DNA from: Paenibacillus pinihumi DSM 23905 = JCM 16419 | GTDB lineage: Bacteria; Bacillota; Bacilli; Paenibacillales; Paenibacillaceae | Direction of reading: 5' to 3' | NCBI RefSeq assembly: GCF_000422505.1 | Contig: NZ_KE383871.1 | Span: forward strand, 12,321-76,320 | Length of the DNA stretch: 64,000 nucleotides | In this document: in pieces, positions 1 to 15,000 of the stretch | Position numbering within the stretch: position 1 is the stretch's first letter | How the letters are laid out: every line of letters starts with the position of its first letter | Position numbers and translations under genes: made by a program | The notes under the pieces: model-generated | Told to the model about the DNA's origin: nothing | The model's input: the letters and a program-made list of their open reading frames with translations, nothing else | Databases searched by the model: none

Positions 1-3000
1 TCAGCTCCCCATAGGTCAGGCTTCCTTCCCCGAACAGCACTGCCGGAGCATCCGGCGTCCGCTGCACTTGCTCCTCGAACATCCCGTGAATTGTCTGTTC
101 GCGCGGGTAGTCCGCAGCCGTATCATTGAACGCTGCGATCAGTTCCGCCTTCTCGGCTTCGGTAGCCAGTTCCAGCTTGCCAACGGCAACATCCGGGTTG
201 TCCGCTGCTTGTTCCAGTACATGCATGAGGTGATTTTGCAGCCGCTCCATATCGGCACGGTCGTACACCTGCGCATTGTAATCAAAGCGAATGAGCAGAT
301 CATCTCCCGGCACAATCATGAAATTGAAATCAAAATTCGTCTGTTCGGCCGCTTGTACATCGGATATAGACAGCCCTTGACCGGCGTCATCGCCAGTCTG
401 TTCCATCCGTTCGTCCAGCGGGTAATTCTCGAACACCATAATATGACTGATCAAGTCCTGCTTCTGCGACGTTCCGGATTGCACCTCATATAATGGATAA
501 TAATCATATCGCCCGGATTCGAGAGCCGTATTTTGCAGCTGTGCCGCAACTTCGGCGAAGCTTGTTTCAGCTGCGCAGCTAACGCGAACCGGTATCGTGT
601 TGATGAACAATCCAATCATCGATTCGACACCCGGCACCTCAGCCGGACGGCCCGACACGACACCGCCAAAAACGACATCCTCAGTCCCGTTGTAGTTTTG
701 GAGCACGATTCCCCAAGCCGCTTGCAGCCAAGTATTCAAGGTCACTTGGTGCTGCTTGGCGACACGGTTCAGGCGGGAAGTAAGCCCGGTTCCCAATTTG
801 AGATGCGCTTGTTCCAGTACATATTGCTTATCTTTTCCTGCGGATTTGCCTCCAGGCAATCGTGTCTGCTGATCATATCCTGCCAGATAGCCTTTCCAAT
901 ATTCCGCTGCAGCGTCCATATCCTGCCCAGCCAGCCATTCGATGTACCGGCTGTAGTCAGGCGAGTCTGCCTCCTCGCGCAGCTTGAATCCCGAAGGCTG
1001 ACCTGCAGTCGCAGCGTATGTGCGGAACAGTTCATCTGTCAGCTGCGGCAAGCACCAGCCGTCCATCAGAATATGATGGGAGCTCCACAATACGTGGCAG
1101 CATAATGCTTCTGTCCGCATCAGGGTGACCCGCACCAGCGGATCACGCTGTAAATCAAAGCCTCTCTGCTTGTCGCCGGATACGATATTCTCTATTGCGG
1201 CTATTTGGTCTCCAGACGGCAGCTGGCTCAGATCTTCATACGTGCACGCAATCCTTCCTTCCCGGAACACGATTTGGACCGGTTCGCCATCCAAACTGTA
1301 AAAGTTTGTGCGCAGCACCGCATGCTTGGCAGCCAGTTTATTCAGGCTTCTCATGAACAGATCAGGATCAAGCTCACCTCTGAGCGTAAATCGGGTTTGT
1401 TCGAAATACGCGCCATGAGCTCCTTCTTCCCCGTCTACTGCATTGTGGAACCACATGCCCTTCTGCATTGGCGTCAGCATATACATATTTTCGATGATGC
1501 CAATATCTTGTGTGTCTTCAGTAATTTGTTCCAGCTGTCCAACACTCAGCCCTTGCAGCAGCAAATCGCTTGGTGTCAATTCTGTATGCTCCTGCGCAAT
1601 GCAATGTGCAATAATCTCCTGCAGGCTTGCATGCATGTGGCCAGCCATTTGCTCAATCGTCTCCCTGCGGTACTCTGTACTGCTGTAGCTGATATCAAAG
1701 GACAGGGTGCCATTTTCAATCGCTCCATTGATATCGAGCGCATATTGCCGATCATGTTTGCTGCTGGCATCAGCGCCTCTCGAATACGGTGATATCGACA
1801 TACCGTCTCCCATGGAGTCTTGATCAAATTGTCCCAAGTAGTTAAAGCTGATGTCCGGAGCAGCACCCCATTTCGGGTCGTCTGCCTGCACGCTCAAGTA
1901 GCGGCACAAGCCATATCCGATGCCCTTGTTCGGAATCCGGCGCAGCTTCTCTTTTAATCCTTTGATATGGTAAGCCAGGCTTTGATCCGGCTCTGATTGC
2001 AGCAGCACCGGATATTCACTTGTGAACCAGCCGACCGTCCGTGAAATGTCCAATTCCCCGGAAACCGGCTCCCGTCCATGTCCCTCCAGATTGACGAGCA
2101 CCCGCTTCTGTCCGCTCCATTTCCGCACAGCCGTTGCAAGCGCCGCAAGTAATATGTCATTCATATCCGTGTTATAAGCCCGATGCACATGCTTCAGCAG
2201 TTGCTCGGTTTCCTGTTGGCTCCAGGTGATAATGACGGAACTGCTATCCTGCTGAATACCCTTCCTGCCGTCAAAGTCTCTGGGCAGTGAAGCAGCGCCG
2301 TCGTTCAAAACGCTGTTCCAATAGCTGCGTTCCTCTGTCAGAGACGGGCTTGCGGCGTGCTCAACCAAGCTTCTTGACCATGCAAGATACGAATCTGTCT
2401 TGGACGGCAGGCGGATATCGCTGCCATTGCATGCCTGCTCATAGCCAGCTGCAAAATCCTCCAGCAGGATGCGCCATGACACTCCGTCCACAACAGCATG
2501 ATGGATCGCAAGGAGCAAATGATGGCCTTCTTCTGTGCGGAATAAGCCAGCTTTCACAAGCGGTCCGTCATGCAAATCTATGCTCGCCTGAACTTCGTTT
2601 GCTTTTGCTTCAATTGCCAGTGCGCCATCCTCGTCGTTCGCCACATCCAGGGTGATGAAGCCAAACAATTCTCCCTCTCCAATTGTCCTGTTCCAGGCGG
2701 CAAATCCGGTTTCCGTTTTGCGGAACACGGTTCGCAGTGCATCATGATGCTCCACAATTTTCCGCAATGTCTTGCGGACAGCCGTCTCATCGAACCCGTC
2801 CTGGCGATACAGCATAACCGACTGATTGTAGTGATGCACATCTTCCAGATCCAGTCCGAAATACCAGCGTTGAATCGGTGTAAGCTCCGCTGCACCGGAT
2901 ACTTCGCCCTGGTCGGCTATCCTGCTGGCCAGTTGGAGGTGGAGGCCCAATTGTGCAATCGTCGGATATTTGAACAGATCGCGTATTTCCAGCTTGTAGC

Positions 3001-6000
3001 CCGCTTGATGCAGACGGGAGGATACTTGAATGGATTTAATGGAGTCCCCGCCCAGTTCAAAGAAATGGTCGTTCGTTCCAATCCGCTCCACATGCAGAAC
3101 ACTCTGCCATGCGGCAGCCAGCGCTTTCTCTGCATCCGTACGCGGCGCTGCATATTCTGTGCCGGTATATGCAATGCCTTCCGGTGCAGGCAGTGCCTTG
3201 CGGTCAAGTTTTCCATTCGGTGTAAGCGGCATGCGGTCAAGCCGCAAGAAATGTGACGGGATCATATAGGACGGTAATTCCTTGGACAGAGCTGCTCTCC
3301 ATTCCCCTGCCGTCAGCTCACGCCCGGACGTATAGTAAGCGCACAGTACCTTGCGCCCGCTGCCGTCCTCCCGTGCGGCAACAGCCGCTTCACGAACATC
3401 CGGCGTTTGCTGCAGTTTCGATTCGACTTCACCGATTTCAATCCGGTAGCCGCGAATTTTGACCTGATGATCCGTCCGCCCAATTAATTCGATGTTGCCG
3501 TCCGGCAGCCATTTCGCCAAATCGCCTGTACGGTACATGTGTTGGCCCGTTACAAATGAATCGCTAACGAATTTGTCCGCCGTCAGTTCAGGTCTTCTCC
3601 AGTATCCGCGCCCTACTCCGGCACCCCCGATATACAGCTCTCCTGCCAGACCGACGGGCTGGAGCGATTGATTATCGCCCAGGATATACATCGATACGTG
3701 CGGAAGAGGTTTGCCAATTGGAACTGCACGGACGGTATCCGCGGATTGCGGTTCATAATAGCTGGAGTCCACACATGCTTCGGTCACCCCGTAGCTATTA
3801 ATGATTCGCAAATGTGAACCGAAGCGGTCAAGCAGTCTGCGGAAATCATCTGCCGGGCACAGATCGGAGCCGATTATTAACAGCTTCAGGCTGTCGATAT
3901 CCAATTGGTGCTCATGCACATGCTCCATGAGCGGGAGCACAAGAGCCGGCGTTGATTCGAACATGTGGATACCCGTATTGCGGACAAGCTCGCATATCGC
4001 AGCCGGATTCGCTCTTGCTTCGCTTGGACAGAGAATAAGTTCTCCGCCATGCAGCAGTGTCCGGGCGAGATCGCCGGAGAATACGTCAAACGAGAAGCTG
4101 GCCCATTGCAGCCACTTGATGCCCGGTTCATGCAGTCCGTATTCCGTTTTCCAGGAATCGGCCATAGCCGCCAACTGGCGATGCTCAATCATGACCCCTT
4201 TCGGATTGCCGGTCGTTCCTGATGTATAGATGACATAACACAAATCAGAAGGCTTGCTGATTGGCTCCAGATTCGTTCCGTCTTCATGATAGGCAGTTTC
4301 CTCATCAAGCAGCACCCACGTTCCTTCAAAAGCCACCTTCTCCTGCAAATGGCGCTGAGTCAGCAGCAAGCGGGCTGCCGCATCTTCCAGCATATAGCCA
4401 ATGCGATCCTCAGGATATTCCGGGTCGATTGGCATATAAGCCGCACCCGACTTCAGGACTGCCAATACCGCTACTATCATCTCAAGCGAACGATCAGCCA
4501 TAATACCAATCAGCTCATCCGGCCTCACGCCTTGCACTCGAAGCGTTCTTGCGAGCTTATTGGCCCGTTCGTTCAACTCGCGGTAGGTCATGCGCTCATT
4601 CCCGGATACAACCGCCGTATGCTCCGGCGTACGCACAGCCTGCTCTTCGAACAGACAGTGGACCGTGCCAAAAGAGGCGGCCTCATCTTGTGGCTGGTTG
4701 AACACGTGCAAAATCTCTCCATATTCATTTGGCGTCAATATGCCAAGCTCTTCCAGCTTCGCTCCCGGCTCACTGACGATCCCCCGAAGCAATTGTTCGA
4801 AGTGCTGAGCCATACGGACAACCGTCTCATTTGTGAACAAGGAAGTTGCATATTCGAAGCTGCAATCCAGCCCCTCCTGATCTTCTTTAATATCCAGGCT
4901 CACATCGAATTTGGATATCGTATATTCCATCGGGTACGGCTTCATTTGAAATTCACCCAGCGAATCGCCCAGCAGTTCCGTATTGTCCAGGGCAAACATC
5001 GTGTCAAACAACGGATTGCGGCTTAAATCCCTGGTTAGCTTCAGACTTTCGACCAAATCTTCAAACGGATAGTCCTGATGCTCATAAGCCCCCAGCATCG
5101 TGCTCTTGATTTCATCCAGATACGATCTGAACGGCTTCCCGCCTTCGGGATACGTGCGAATTGCAAGCGTGTTGACAAACATACCGATAAGCGGCTGCAG
5201 TTCGCCATGTGTCCGGCCGGCAATCGGTGTTCCGACGACGATGTCCCCCTGGCCTGTATACTTTTGAAGCAAAACGGTATAGGCGGCAAGGAGCACCATA
5301 TATAATGTTGTGCCGGTGTCAGCAGCAATCTGTTTCAAGCCCTCACTTACTTGCTTGTCAACTCTGAATGGAAGCGTAACCCCGTCGTATTTCTGCACTG
5401 CCGGCCGCACAAAATCTGTCGGCAGCTCCAATACCGGCAATTCACCGCGGAATTGAGAAAGCCAGTAGGCCTGCTGCTTACTCAATTGTTCCTTCTGCTC
5501 TTCCGACTGCTGCCATACCGCATAGTCCTTATATTGAATTCGGAGCGGCGGAACGCTTTCCCCATGATAGTGCTGCGACAATTCCTGCAGAACGATGCCT
5601 ATCGATACGCCATCGGAAATAATATGATGCATGTCGAACAGGAGTACATACCGGTCCTCTGCCTCTTCAATTTCGATTAATCCGACTCGCAGCAACGGCG
5701 GCTGATCGAGCTCAAAAGCGCGAATGAACTGTTTTACCCGCTGCTGAACCTCATGTTCTCCGGCTTTACTGTATTCGACCGAAAAATCTACGGTATCCAG
5801 TACCCGCTGTACAGGTTCCCCTCCCACAAGTTCAAAGCCGGAACGCAAGACAGCATGACGCCTGATCAAGGCGTGGAACGAGGCTTCGAACCTGTTGCGG
5901 TCCAGCCTTCCTTCAAGCAGCATTATGCCAGGCATGTTGTAGCCTTGTTCTGCGCCCTCCAGCTGATGCAAGATGTACAGCCGCTTCTGTGCGGAGGACA

Positions 6001-9000
6001 CCGGGTAATGCTCCTGCGCATCTGCGACCGGAATAGCGGAATACGTGTCCTTGTCCATTGCCGACACGGCACCCGCCATCTCTCCGATTGTAGGGAAGCG
6101 GAATACCTCACGCAGCGATAATTGAATATTCAATTCCTGATGCACTTTATTGACCAAAGCTGTCGCACGCAAGGAATGTCCGCCAAGTTCGAAGAAATTA
6201 TCGTTCACGCTGACTTGATCAAGGCCAAGCAATTGCTCCCAGATGCGGGCCAGACCTGCTTCGAGAGGCGTACGAGGCGCGACATATTCCGCCCCTGTAT
6301 GGATGCTTCCCTCTGGTGACGGCAGTGCCTTGCGGTCTACCTTGCCATTGGAGGTGAGCGGCATCCGCTCCAGCTGCACAAAATAAGACGGAATCATATA
6401 CGCCGGCAATTCCTGCGACAACTCGTTTCTCAGCTCGCTTACGGTCCATTGGCGATCTGCTACAAAGTAAGCGCATAGCAGCTTTTCTCCGCTGCTTTCT
6501 TCCCGTGCAAGGACGATTGCTTCCCGGACCGATGCAAGCTTCGTAACTTGAGATTCCACTTCCCCCAGCTCAATCCGGTAGCCGCGAATTTTGACCTGAT
6601 GATCGATCCGGCCCAAATATTCAATGTTGCCGTCTCCCAGCCACTTCGCCAAATCTCCGGTCTTGTACATTTTGCTTCCCGGTTCAAACGGATTGTCCAC
6701 AAACCGGTCTGCAGTAAGTTCAGGGCGGTTGAGATATCCGCGGGCGAGCCCTTCGCCTGCTACGTACATTTCTCCCGCTACGCCAATCGGCACACACTGC
6801 CAGTTCGCATCCAAAATGTAAATCCGCAAGGTTGGAATCGGGAATCCAATGTTGCTTCGTGCCTGCCCGATTTCCATTTCGGTAATTTCTTTGTACGTCA
6901 CATGCACTGTCGTTTCTGTAATGCCGTACATATTGATCAGCTTGGTGGCCGGATATTTCTCTCTCCAGTCCTTCAGCAACTGCGGGCTCAGTGCTTCCCC
7001 GCCGAATATTACCATCCGAATGTTCAATTCCGGACTTCCGTCTGCCAAGGCTTCCCGCATCAGCTGATAGAAATAGGTCGGTGTCTGGTTCAGAACCGTA
7101 ACCCGTTCTTCGGCAAGCAGCTCCAGGAACTTCGCCGGGCTTTTGGCTGTGAGCTGCGGGACGACAACCAGTTTTCCGCCGTATAGCAGAGCCCCGTACA
7201 TTTCCCATACCGAGAAGTCAAAGCAGAAGGAATGGAACAAGGTCCAGGTATCAGAAGCATTAAAGTCGAACAGATTTTTGCTGTTGAACAGCAGCCGCAC
7301 GACATTTTTATGCGCAATCAGCGTTCCCTTCGGCTTGCCTGTCGTTCCGGATGTATAGATGACATAAGCCAGATCAGAAGGCTTGTTGACCGCTGGCGGA
7401 TTGGAAGCTTCCCCGCTGTATGCCTGCCCGTCATCAAGGAACAGCACCTTGCCCGCAAATTCCACCTGCTCCCGCAGATGTTTTGGCAGCAGCAAAATGT
7501 CGGCCCCGGAATCGGTCAGCATGTAACCGATGCGGTCTTCCGGATACTCCGGATCGATCGGCACATAAGCGCCTCCGGCCTTGAGAATGGCGAGAAGCCC
7601 TACAAGCATGTCTGTTGTGCGCTCGGCCATGATGCCAACCAGCTTGTCGGCCCCGACTCCTTCCGCTCGCAGCGTCCAAGCCAGACGGTTGGCTTGCTCG
7701 TTCAGCTCCCGATACGTCATGACTCCATCCGCTGCCGTTATCGCAATCGCTTCTGGTGTCCGGTCAACCTGTTCCTCGAACAAGCGGTGAATCGTCTTGT
7801 CTCGCGGATAGTCTGCCGATGTATCATTGAACTGTTCAAGCAATTGATGTTTCTCCGCTTCTGTTACGATGCTGAGCTGCTCCAAACGCAGGTCCGGATT
7901 ATCAATGACGGCTTCCAGCATTTGACCCAAATGAGCGGCCATCCGCTGAATCGTATCACGCTTGTACAAGGCCGTTGCATATTCAATACTGCATATCAGG
8001 CCCTCTTCGCCTTCTTCAATGTGCAGGGTGAGATCAAATTTGGCAATGTTATGCTCAATCGGATTAGGCTTCACGGTAAGCCCGTCGATGGACCACTCAC
8101 CTTTTTCCGTATTTTGCAATACAAGCACGGTATCGAATACCGGATTGCGGCTTACATCCCTCGTTGGCTGAATATGGTCAATTAATTCCTCCAACGGATA
8201 TTCCTGATGCTCATAAGCGTGCAGCGTCGAATTCCGTACTTCCTCCAAATAGGAACGGAATGTCTTCTCCCCAGCCGGGTAGTTACGCAACGGCAGCGTA
8301 TTGATGAACATCCCAATAAGCGGCTGTATATCGTCATGCGTTCTGCCGGCGATCGGCATGCCGACGATCACGTCCTCCTGGCCGGTATACTTGTACAACA
8401 AGGAAGAATATAGTGCCAGCAGCGCCATATACATCGTGGCATCCGCCTCTGCTGCCAGCTGTTTCAACCCGTCTGTTTTGCCCGCAGGAACAGAAAATTC
8501 CAGTGTGCTTCCTGCGAAGCTGCGGAATGCCGGCCGTGGATAATCCGCTGGCAGCTGCAAAACCGGCAGCTCTCCGCGCAGTGTTTCCAGCCAATACGCC
8601 TTTTGCTGCTCCATTCGCAACAGATATTCTGCGGATTGCTGCCACACCGCGTAATCCTTGTATTGAATATGCAATTCAGGCAATTCCCCGCCGCCATACA
8701 GCGCTACAAACTCCTCCAGCAAGATTTCCATGGAAGCACCGTCGGAAATGATATGATGCATATCGAACAGGAGCAGATGGCGCTCTGCATCTAATTGAAT
8801 CAGTCCGACACGAATTAGCGGAGGCTTATTCAGTTGGAATGTGCGGACGAAAGCATGAGTGACCGCTTTGGCCTCCTCCGCCTCGCTTGCTTGCCAATAC
8901 TCCACAGAGAACGGTACCTGATCATGCACGATCTGCACAGGCTCGCCATTTCTCAACTCGAATCCGGTTCGCAACACCCCGTGTCTGTCTATCAGTCCCC

Positions 9001-12000
9001 GGAACGCTAATTCCAGGCGGCCACGATCCAGCTTGCCGTCAATCTCCATGATCCCCGGCATATTATAAGACTGCTCGGCTCCCTCCATCTGATGAAGAAC
9101 AAACAACCGCTTTTGTGCCGAAGATACCGGGTACCAGTCGCGCTCTTCTGTTCTCGTTATGGCATGGAAGTGCTCCTGCTGCAAACCTTCAATGACAGCA
9201 GACATTTGCTCAATTGTAGGACAGCGGAATACGTCCCTGAGCGGCAAAACAACATCCAGTTCCCGGTGCAGCTTGCTGACGAGTATAGTCGCGCGCAGGG
9301 AATGTCCGCCCAATTCAAAGAACGAATCGGTCGCGCCAATGTCTTCAAGGCCAAGCACATCCTTCCAGATGCTTGCCAGCTTCTCTTCCAGCTCTGTACG
9401 CGGCCGGATGAGCCCGTGTAGACGAAGCCCCTCCTCGGGAACAGGCAGCGCTCTGCGGTCGACCTTTCCGTTAGGTGTCAATGGCAATTCATCAATCTGA
9501 ATAAAGTGGGACGGGATCATATATGCCGGCAGCTCCTGTGCCAGCCTCTTGCTGAGCACAGAAGGATCAAGCATGGTTTTCGCTGTGAAATAGGCACACA
9601 ACACGTTCTGCCCGCTTGCATCCTCACGTGCGATAACAATGGCTTCGCCCACCTGGTCGCAACTCAGCACATGGGTCAGTACCTCGCCAGGTTCAATCCG
9701 GTAGCCGCGAATTTTGACCTGCTCATCGCAACGTCCCATAAACTCTATCGTTCCGTTTGGCAGCCACTTTGCCAGATCACCGGTCCGGTACAGCCGTCCG
9801 CCAGGGATAAACGGATGGTTTACAAATTTCTCCGCCGTCAAATCAGGGCGATTCAAGTAGCCTGTAGCCAATCCGTCCCCGCCTGTATAAAGCTCTCCGA
9901 TGACACCGACAGGCAGAATTCGTCCGGCTTCATCAAGCACATACACGCTCGTATTGCCAATCGGTGCCCCGATCGGAATGGAGCCGTGCTGCAAATCCGC
10001 TTCCGTAATGGAATGGCAGCAAGTAAACGTTGTGTTCTCTGTTGGTCCATAGCCGTTTATCAAGCGAATTCCCTGATGATGCTCCAGCACTTTTCGCGCA
10101 TGTGAAGGTGATACGACATCTCCGCCTACCAGCAGCTGCCTGACTCCGCTAAAGCCGTCAATATGCTGCTCGGCCATGACCTGGAATAGTCCGGCTGTCA
10201 TCCATAGCGTAGTCACACGGTGCTGCTGGATTGCTTCGGACCAATCTGCAAGCGATTGGTTGCCTGGGGGCAGGATGGCAAGTACAGCCCCATTCAGCAG
10301 GCTTCCCCAAATTTCGAAGGTTGCTGCGTCAAAGGATACGGTCGAGCCCTGCAAAAATACATCGGCAGCTTCAATTTCCACGTAGGTTGGCGAGCTTACG
10401 AGACGCACGACTCCGCGATGCGTAACGCATACACCTTTTGGCTTTCCTGTTGACCCTGAAGTATAGATCACATAAGCCAGGCCATCTCCGGTTCCGGAAT
10501 CCGGCAAGTTACCATCGTGACCTTCTACAGAAGATGGAACGAATCGTGTGCCCATCTCATCAAGTACAAGGACATTTATGTTTTCCGGCCACATGCTACG
10601 AAGACGCTGTTGCGTCACCATAACAGAAATCGACGTATCCGCCAGCATGGCGTTAATCCGCTCTTGCGGATAAGCCGGATCGATAGGCACGTAAGCTCCG
10701 CCGGTTTTCAGGATGGCCAGCAAGCCGATAAGCATTTCCAGTGAGCGTTCAACACTGATACCGATAAGATCTCCGGTGCATACCCCACTGTTTTTAAGCT
10801 CCCATGCTATACGATTGGCCCTCCTGTTCAACTCGCCATACGTCAACTTTTCATTGCCCAATACAGCAGCTACTGCATCCGGCACCCGCTTAGCCTGCTC
10901 TTCGAACAGACGATGAATTGTCTTTTCACTCGGGTATTTTACCGCCGTATCATTGAATTCGTTCAATATGACAGCCTGTTCCGCTTCTGTTGCCAACTGC
11001 AGCTCACTAACGGACAATTGCGGGTTCGATGCCAACTGCTCCAAAACATGCAGCAGATGTCCTTTCAAGATGTTCATTCCTGCCGAATCCAATACCTGCC
11101 TGTTATATTCAAAGCGAATGACAATATTGTCGCCAGGCATGATGATGAGGTTCAGATCGTAATTCGTTTGCTCAGATACCACAACATTCGCCAGTTTCAG
11201 GCCTTTGCCGTCCAAGCTGCCAAACTGCTCGAGCTGCTGCTCCATCGGATAATTCTCAAAAACCATAATATGGTTGATCAAATCCTGCTTCTGGGCAGAC
11301 TTTGCTTGTATTTCATAAAGCGGATAGTAGTCATGCTTGGCCGATGACAATGCCTGCTCCTGCGTCTGCGCCATTACCTCTATGAAACTGACATCTGCTT
11401 GGCAATTTACACGCACCGGAATCGTGTTGATAAACAACCCGATCATCTCTTCAATCCCGGCAAGTTCCGCCGGCCTTCCGGATACGACGCTGCCAAATAC
11501 GACATCAGATGTCCCGTTATACTTCTGAAGCAAAAGTCCCCATGCCGCCTGCAGCAGCGTATACAGGGTCACTTGATGCAAAGTCGCAACCTGACTGATT
11601 TGGAGACTCAAGCCTGTCCCGAGCTCGCATAGTACTTGTCCCGCTTCATAAACGCCGGATTGTCCGCGCGCTTTGCTATGCGGCAATACAGTCGACTCTT
11701 CAAAACCTGACAGAAACTCCTGCCAATAGGCAGCTGATGCCGGCTCATCCTGCCGTTCAAGCCATTTAATATATTGATTGTAAGAAGGAACCGATGCCTG
11801 AACCGGCTTCCTGTCCCCGACTAGCGATGAATAGGTCCCGAATACTTCTTTGGCAACCAGCGGCAAGCACCAGCCGTCCATCAAAATATGATGGGAACTC
11901 CATAAGATCTCATACACCTCCTGTTCTGTCTGTAAAATGGACACGCGCATCAAATTTCCATATTCGAGGTCAAAACCTTCAGACCGTTCCTTATCTGCCT

Positions 12001-15000
12001 CCTGTTCAATGGCCGTGGCTCGTTCGGATAATTCCAGACCACGCAAATCTTCATATTTTAATTCAAGCCGTCTGTTGCGAAACACAACTTGCAACGGCTC
12101 TCCATCAGCGTCGACGAGAAAATTGGTACGGAATACAGCATGGCGCGCTACGAGGGCATTCCAGCTGGCAGCGAAAGCTTCGATGTCGAGCTCGCCCTTT
12201 AGTGTCAAACGGGTCAGTTCGAAATAAGCTCCCGTCTTCCGGTCCATTGCAGCATGGAACCACATGCCCTTCTGCATTGGTGTTAATGCATATAGATCTT
12301 CCACTTCTCCAAGGCTGCCCGCCCGCTCTACGATTTGTTCCAATTGCTGAATACTGATCCGTTGCAACGAAACGTCGCTTGGTGTCAGCTCGCTTTGCTC
12401 CTTGCCCGCACAATGTTCAATAATTTCTGTCAGGCTGTCCTTGAACAAACCTGCCAGTTGTTCAATAGTACTCACCTCGTATTGCGTGCGCCCGTAGCTG
12501 ATATCAAGCTGCAATTTCCCGCCATTGATCATTCCATTTATATCAAGTAAATAGGGGCGGGGCTGCTCACCGCTAATATTGCTGCCGGTCGAATACGGTG
12601 ACTGGGCAAAGCCGCTGTTCTCAAAATCCTGATCGAACTGCCCCAGATAGTTGAAGCTGACCTCCGGCGCCGCTCCCCAATCAGATGCCGGGCCAGACTT
12701 GGTTAAATAGCGGCAAATACCGTAACCCATGCCCTTGTCAGGTACATTGCGCAGAGTTTCTTTGACTGCCTTGATCGTTCGGGAAAGCTCTTGGGTCTGT
12801 CCCGTCTCAAGCAATAGCGGATACTCGCTCGTAAACCAGCCTACCGTACGGGTAATATCGATATCCGGTATGATGGTTTCCCGGCCGTGACCTTCCAGAT
12901 TAATTCTGATCCGCTCATGCCCGCTCCATTTTTGGAAGGCGATGCCGAGTGCAGCCAGAAGAAGATCATCCATCTGTGTGTTATATGCCCGATGAGCTTG
13001 CCCCCGAAGCAATTCAGTCTCATCCTGGCCCCATTCGATCAGAACAGATTCACTATCCTGCTGCAGGGCAATACCCTGCTTGTCCGTTGGAAGCGGCTGA
13101 ACGTTTGCTTGTGCAACATGCTGCCAGTACGTTATCTCTTGCTCCCTTGCCGGCTGCCGGGCATATTCCGCAAGCTGGCGGGACCATAACCGGAAAGCGT
13201 CCGTTTTGTCAGGAAGATGAATCTCGTTCCCTTGCAGCGCCTGCTCATAACCGGACGCGAGATCCTCAAGGAGAATGCGCCAGGATACGCCATCAATGAC
13301 AGCATGGTGAATGGCAATCAGGAGGTGATCCCCATCGGGGCAGTGGAACAATCCGGCACGCACAAGAGGGCCTGATTCAAGATCTATTCCGGCTTGAATT
13401 TCTTCGGCCGCGCTGACGAGCTGCTCACGAACGGATTCGCCTCTTTCCGCACATTCCCGGAGTTCCATCACATCAAGTTGATACAACTCGCCTTCATCCG
13501 CCCGACGGTTCCAGGCAGTGTAATCCCCCTGCTCCGTGCGCCGGAATACAATTCGAAGCGCATCATGATGTTCGGTAAGCTTGTGCAGTGCTTTACGCAG
13601 TGCAACCTCATCGAAACCTTCCTTGCCATGCAGCATAATGGATTGATTATAATGATGCAAATGCTTCATTTGTTGTCCGAAATACCAGCTAAGAATTGGG
13701 GTAAGCTCAACCTCCCCACTTTCTTCCCCTTGCTCGGCTTTTCTTCGAACCACCGCCAAATGCGGGCTCAGTTGTTCAATCGTCGGGTATTTGAACATGT
13801 CCCGAATATCCATTTTGTATCCTGCCTGCTGCATGCGTGAAGATACCTGAATGGATTTGATCGAATCTCCGCCAAGCTCGAAGAAATGATCCAGCAAGCC
13901 AACCCTTTTCACGCCCAGCACCGTTTGCCATACACTTGCCAATGCTTGTTCCACATCAGTACGGGGTTCTAAGAATTCTTTGCCTGTATATGAATCTCCA
14001 GATGGCGCCGGCAGCGCATTGCGGTCGATCTTTCCGTTCGGCGTAAGCGGCATCTGTTCGAGCTTCATGAAGTAGGATGGAATCATATAATCCGGCAATT
14101 GCTCCGCAAGTGCTGTACGCAGCTGATGAACGGCAATTTCAGCATCGGCGACATAATAGGCGCATAATACTTTAAGTCCATTTTCATCCTCACGCGCTGT
14201 GATAACAGCCTCACGGACGAGCGATGTTTGCAGCAATCGGGTTTCTATTTCACCTATTTCCACCCGATTACCCCGGATTTTAACTTGATGATCAAGCCTT
14301 CCCAGGTATTCGATGTTCCCGTCAGGCAGCCACTTTGCCAAATCCCCCGTGCGGTACATCATTCCTTGAGCGTACGGGTCTGCAACGAATTTCTCTGTTG
14401 TCAGGTCTTCACGGTTCAAATAGCCTCTGCCGACTCCGGCTCCGCCAATATACAGCTCTCCAATGATGCCAATCGGCTGTAGCGTCTTATTCTCATCCAA
14501 AATGTACATCGAAACCGAAGGAAGCGGCTTGCCGATCGGCAGCACTTGCATGAATTCAGCAGTATTTTGCTCGTAATAACAGGCATCGACACATGCTTCT
14601 GTTACGCCATAGCTGTTCAAAATTCTCATTTGCGCACCGAAACGTTCGACTAGCTTGCGGTATTCAGTGGCCGGACAGTGGTCTGATCCGACGATGAGTA
14701 AGCGCAGGCTGCTGATGTCCTTTTTGTGCTCATACACATATTCCATCAATGGAATAACAAGAGCAGGAGTTGATTCGAACATTTCAATCCGGTATTTAGC
14801 TATCAGCTCGCAAATGGCAGCTGGATTGGCCCGCGATTCCGCAGGACATATAACGAGCTCTCCGCCATGAAGCAGCGCCCGCACCATGTCGCCCGTAAAT
14901 ACGTCGAACGAGAAGCTGGCCCATTGCAAAGTCCGGATTCCCAGATCGTCTAACCGGTAAGCTTGCTTCCAGGCATTTGCCAACGCTCCTAACTGCCGGT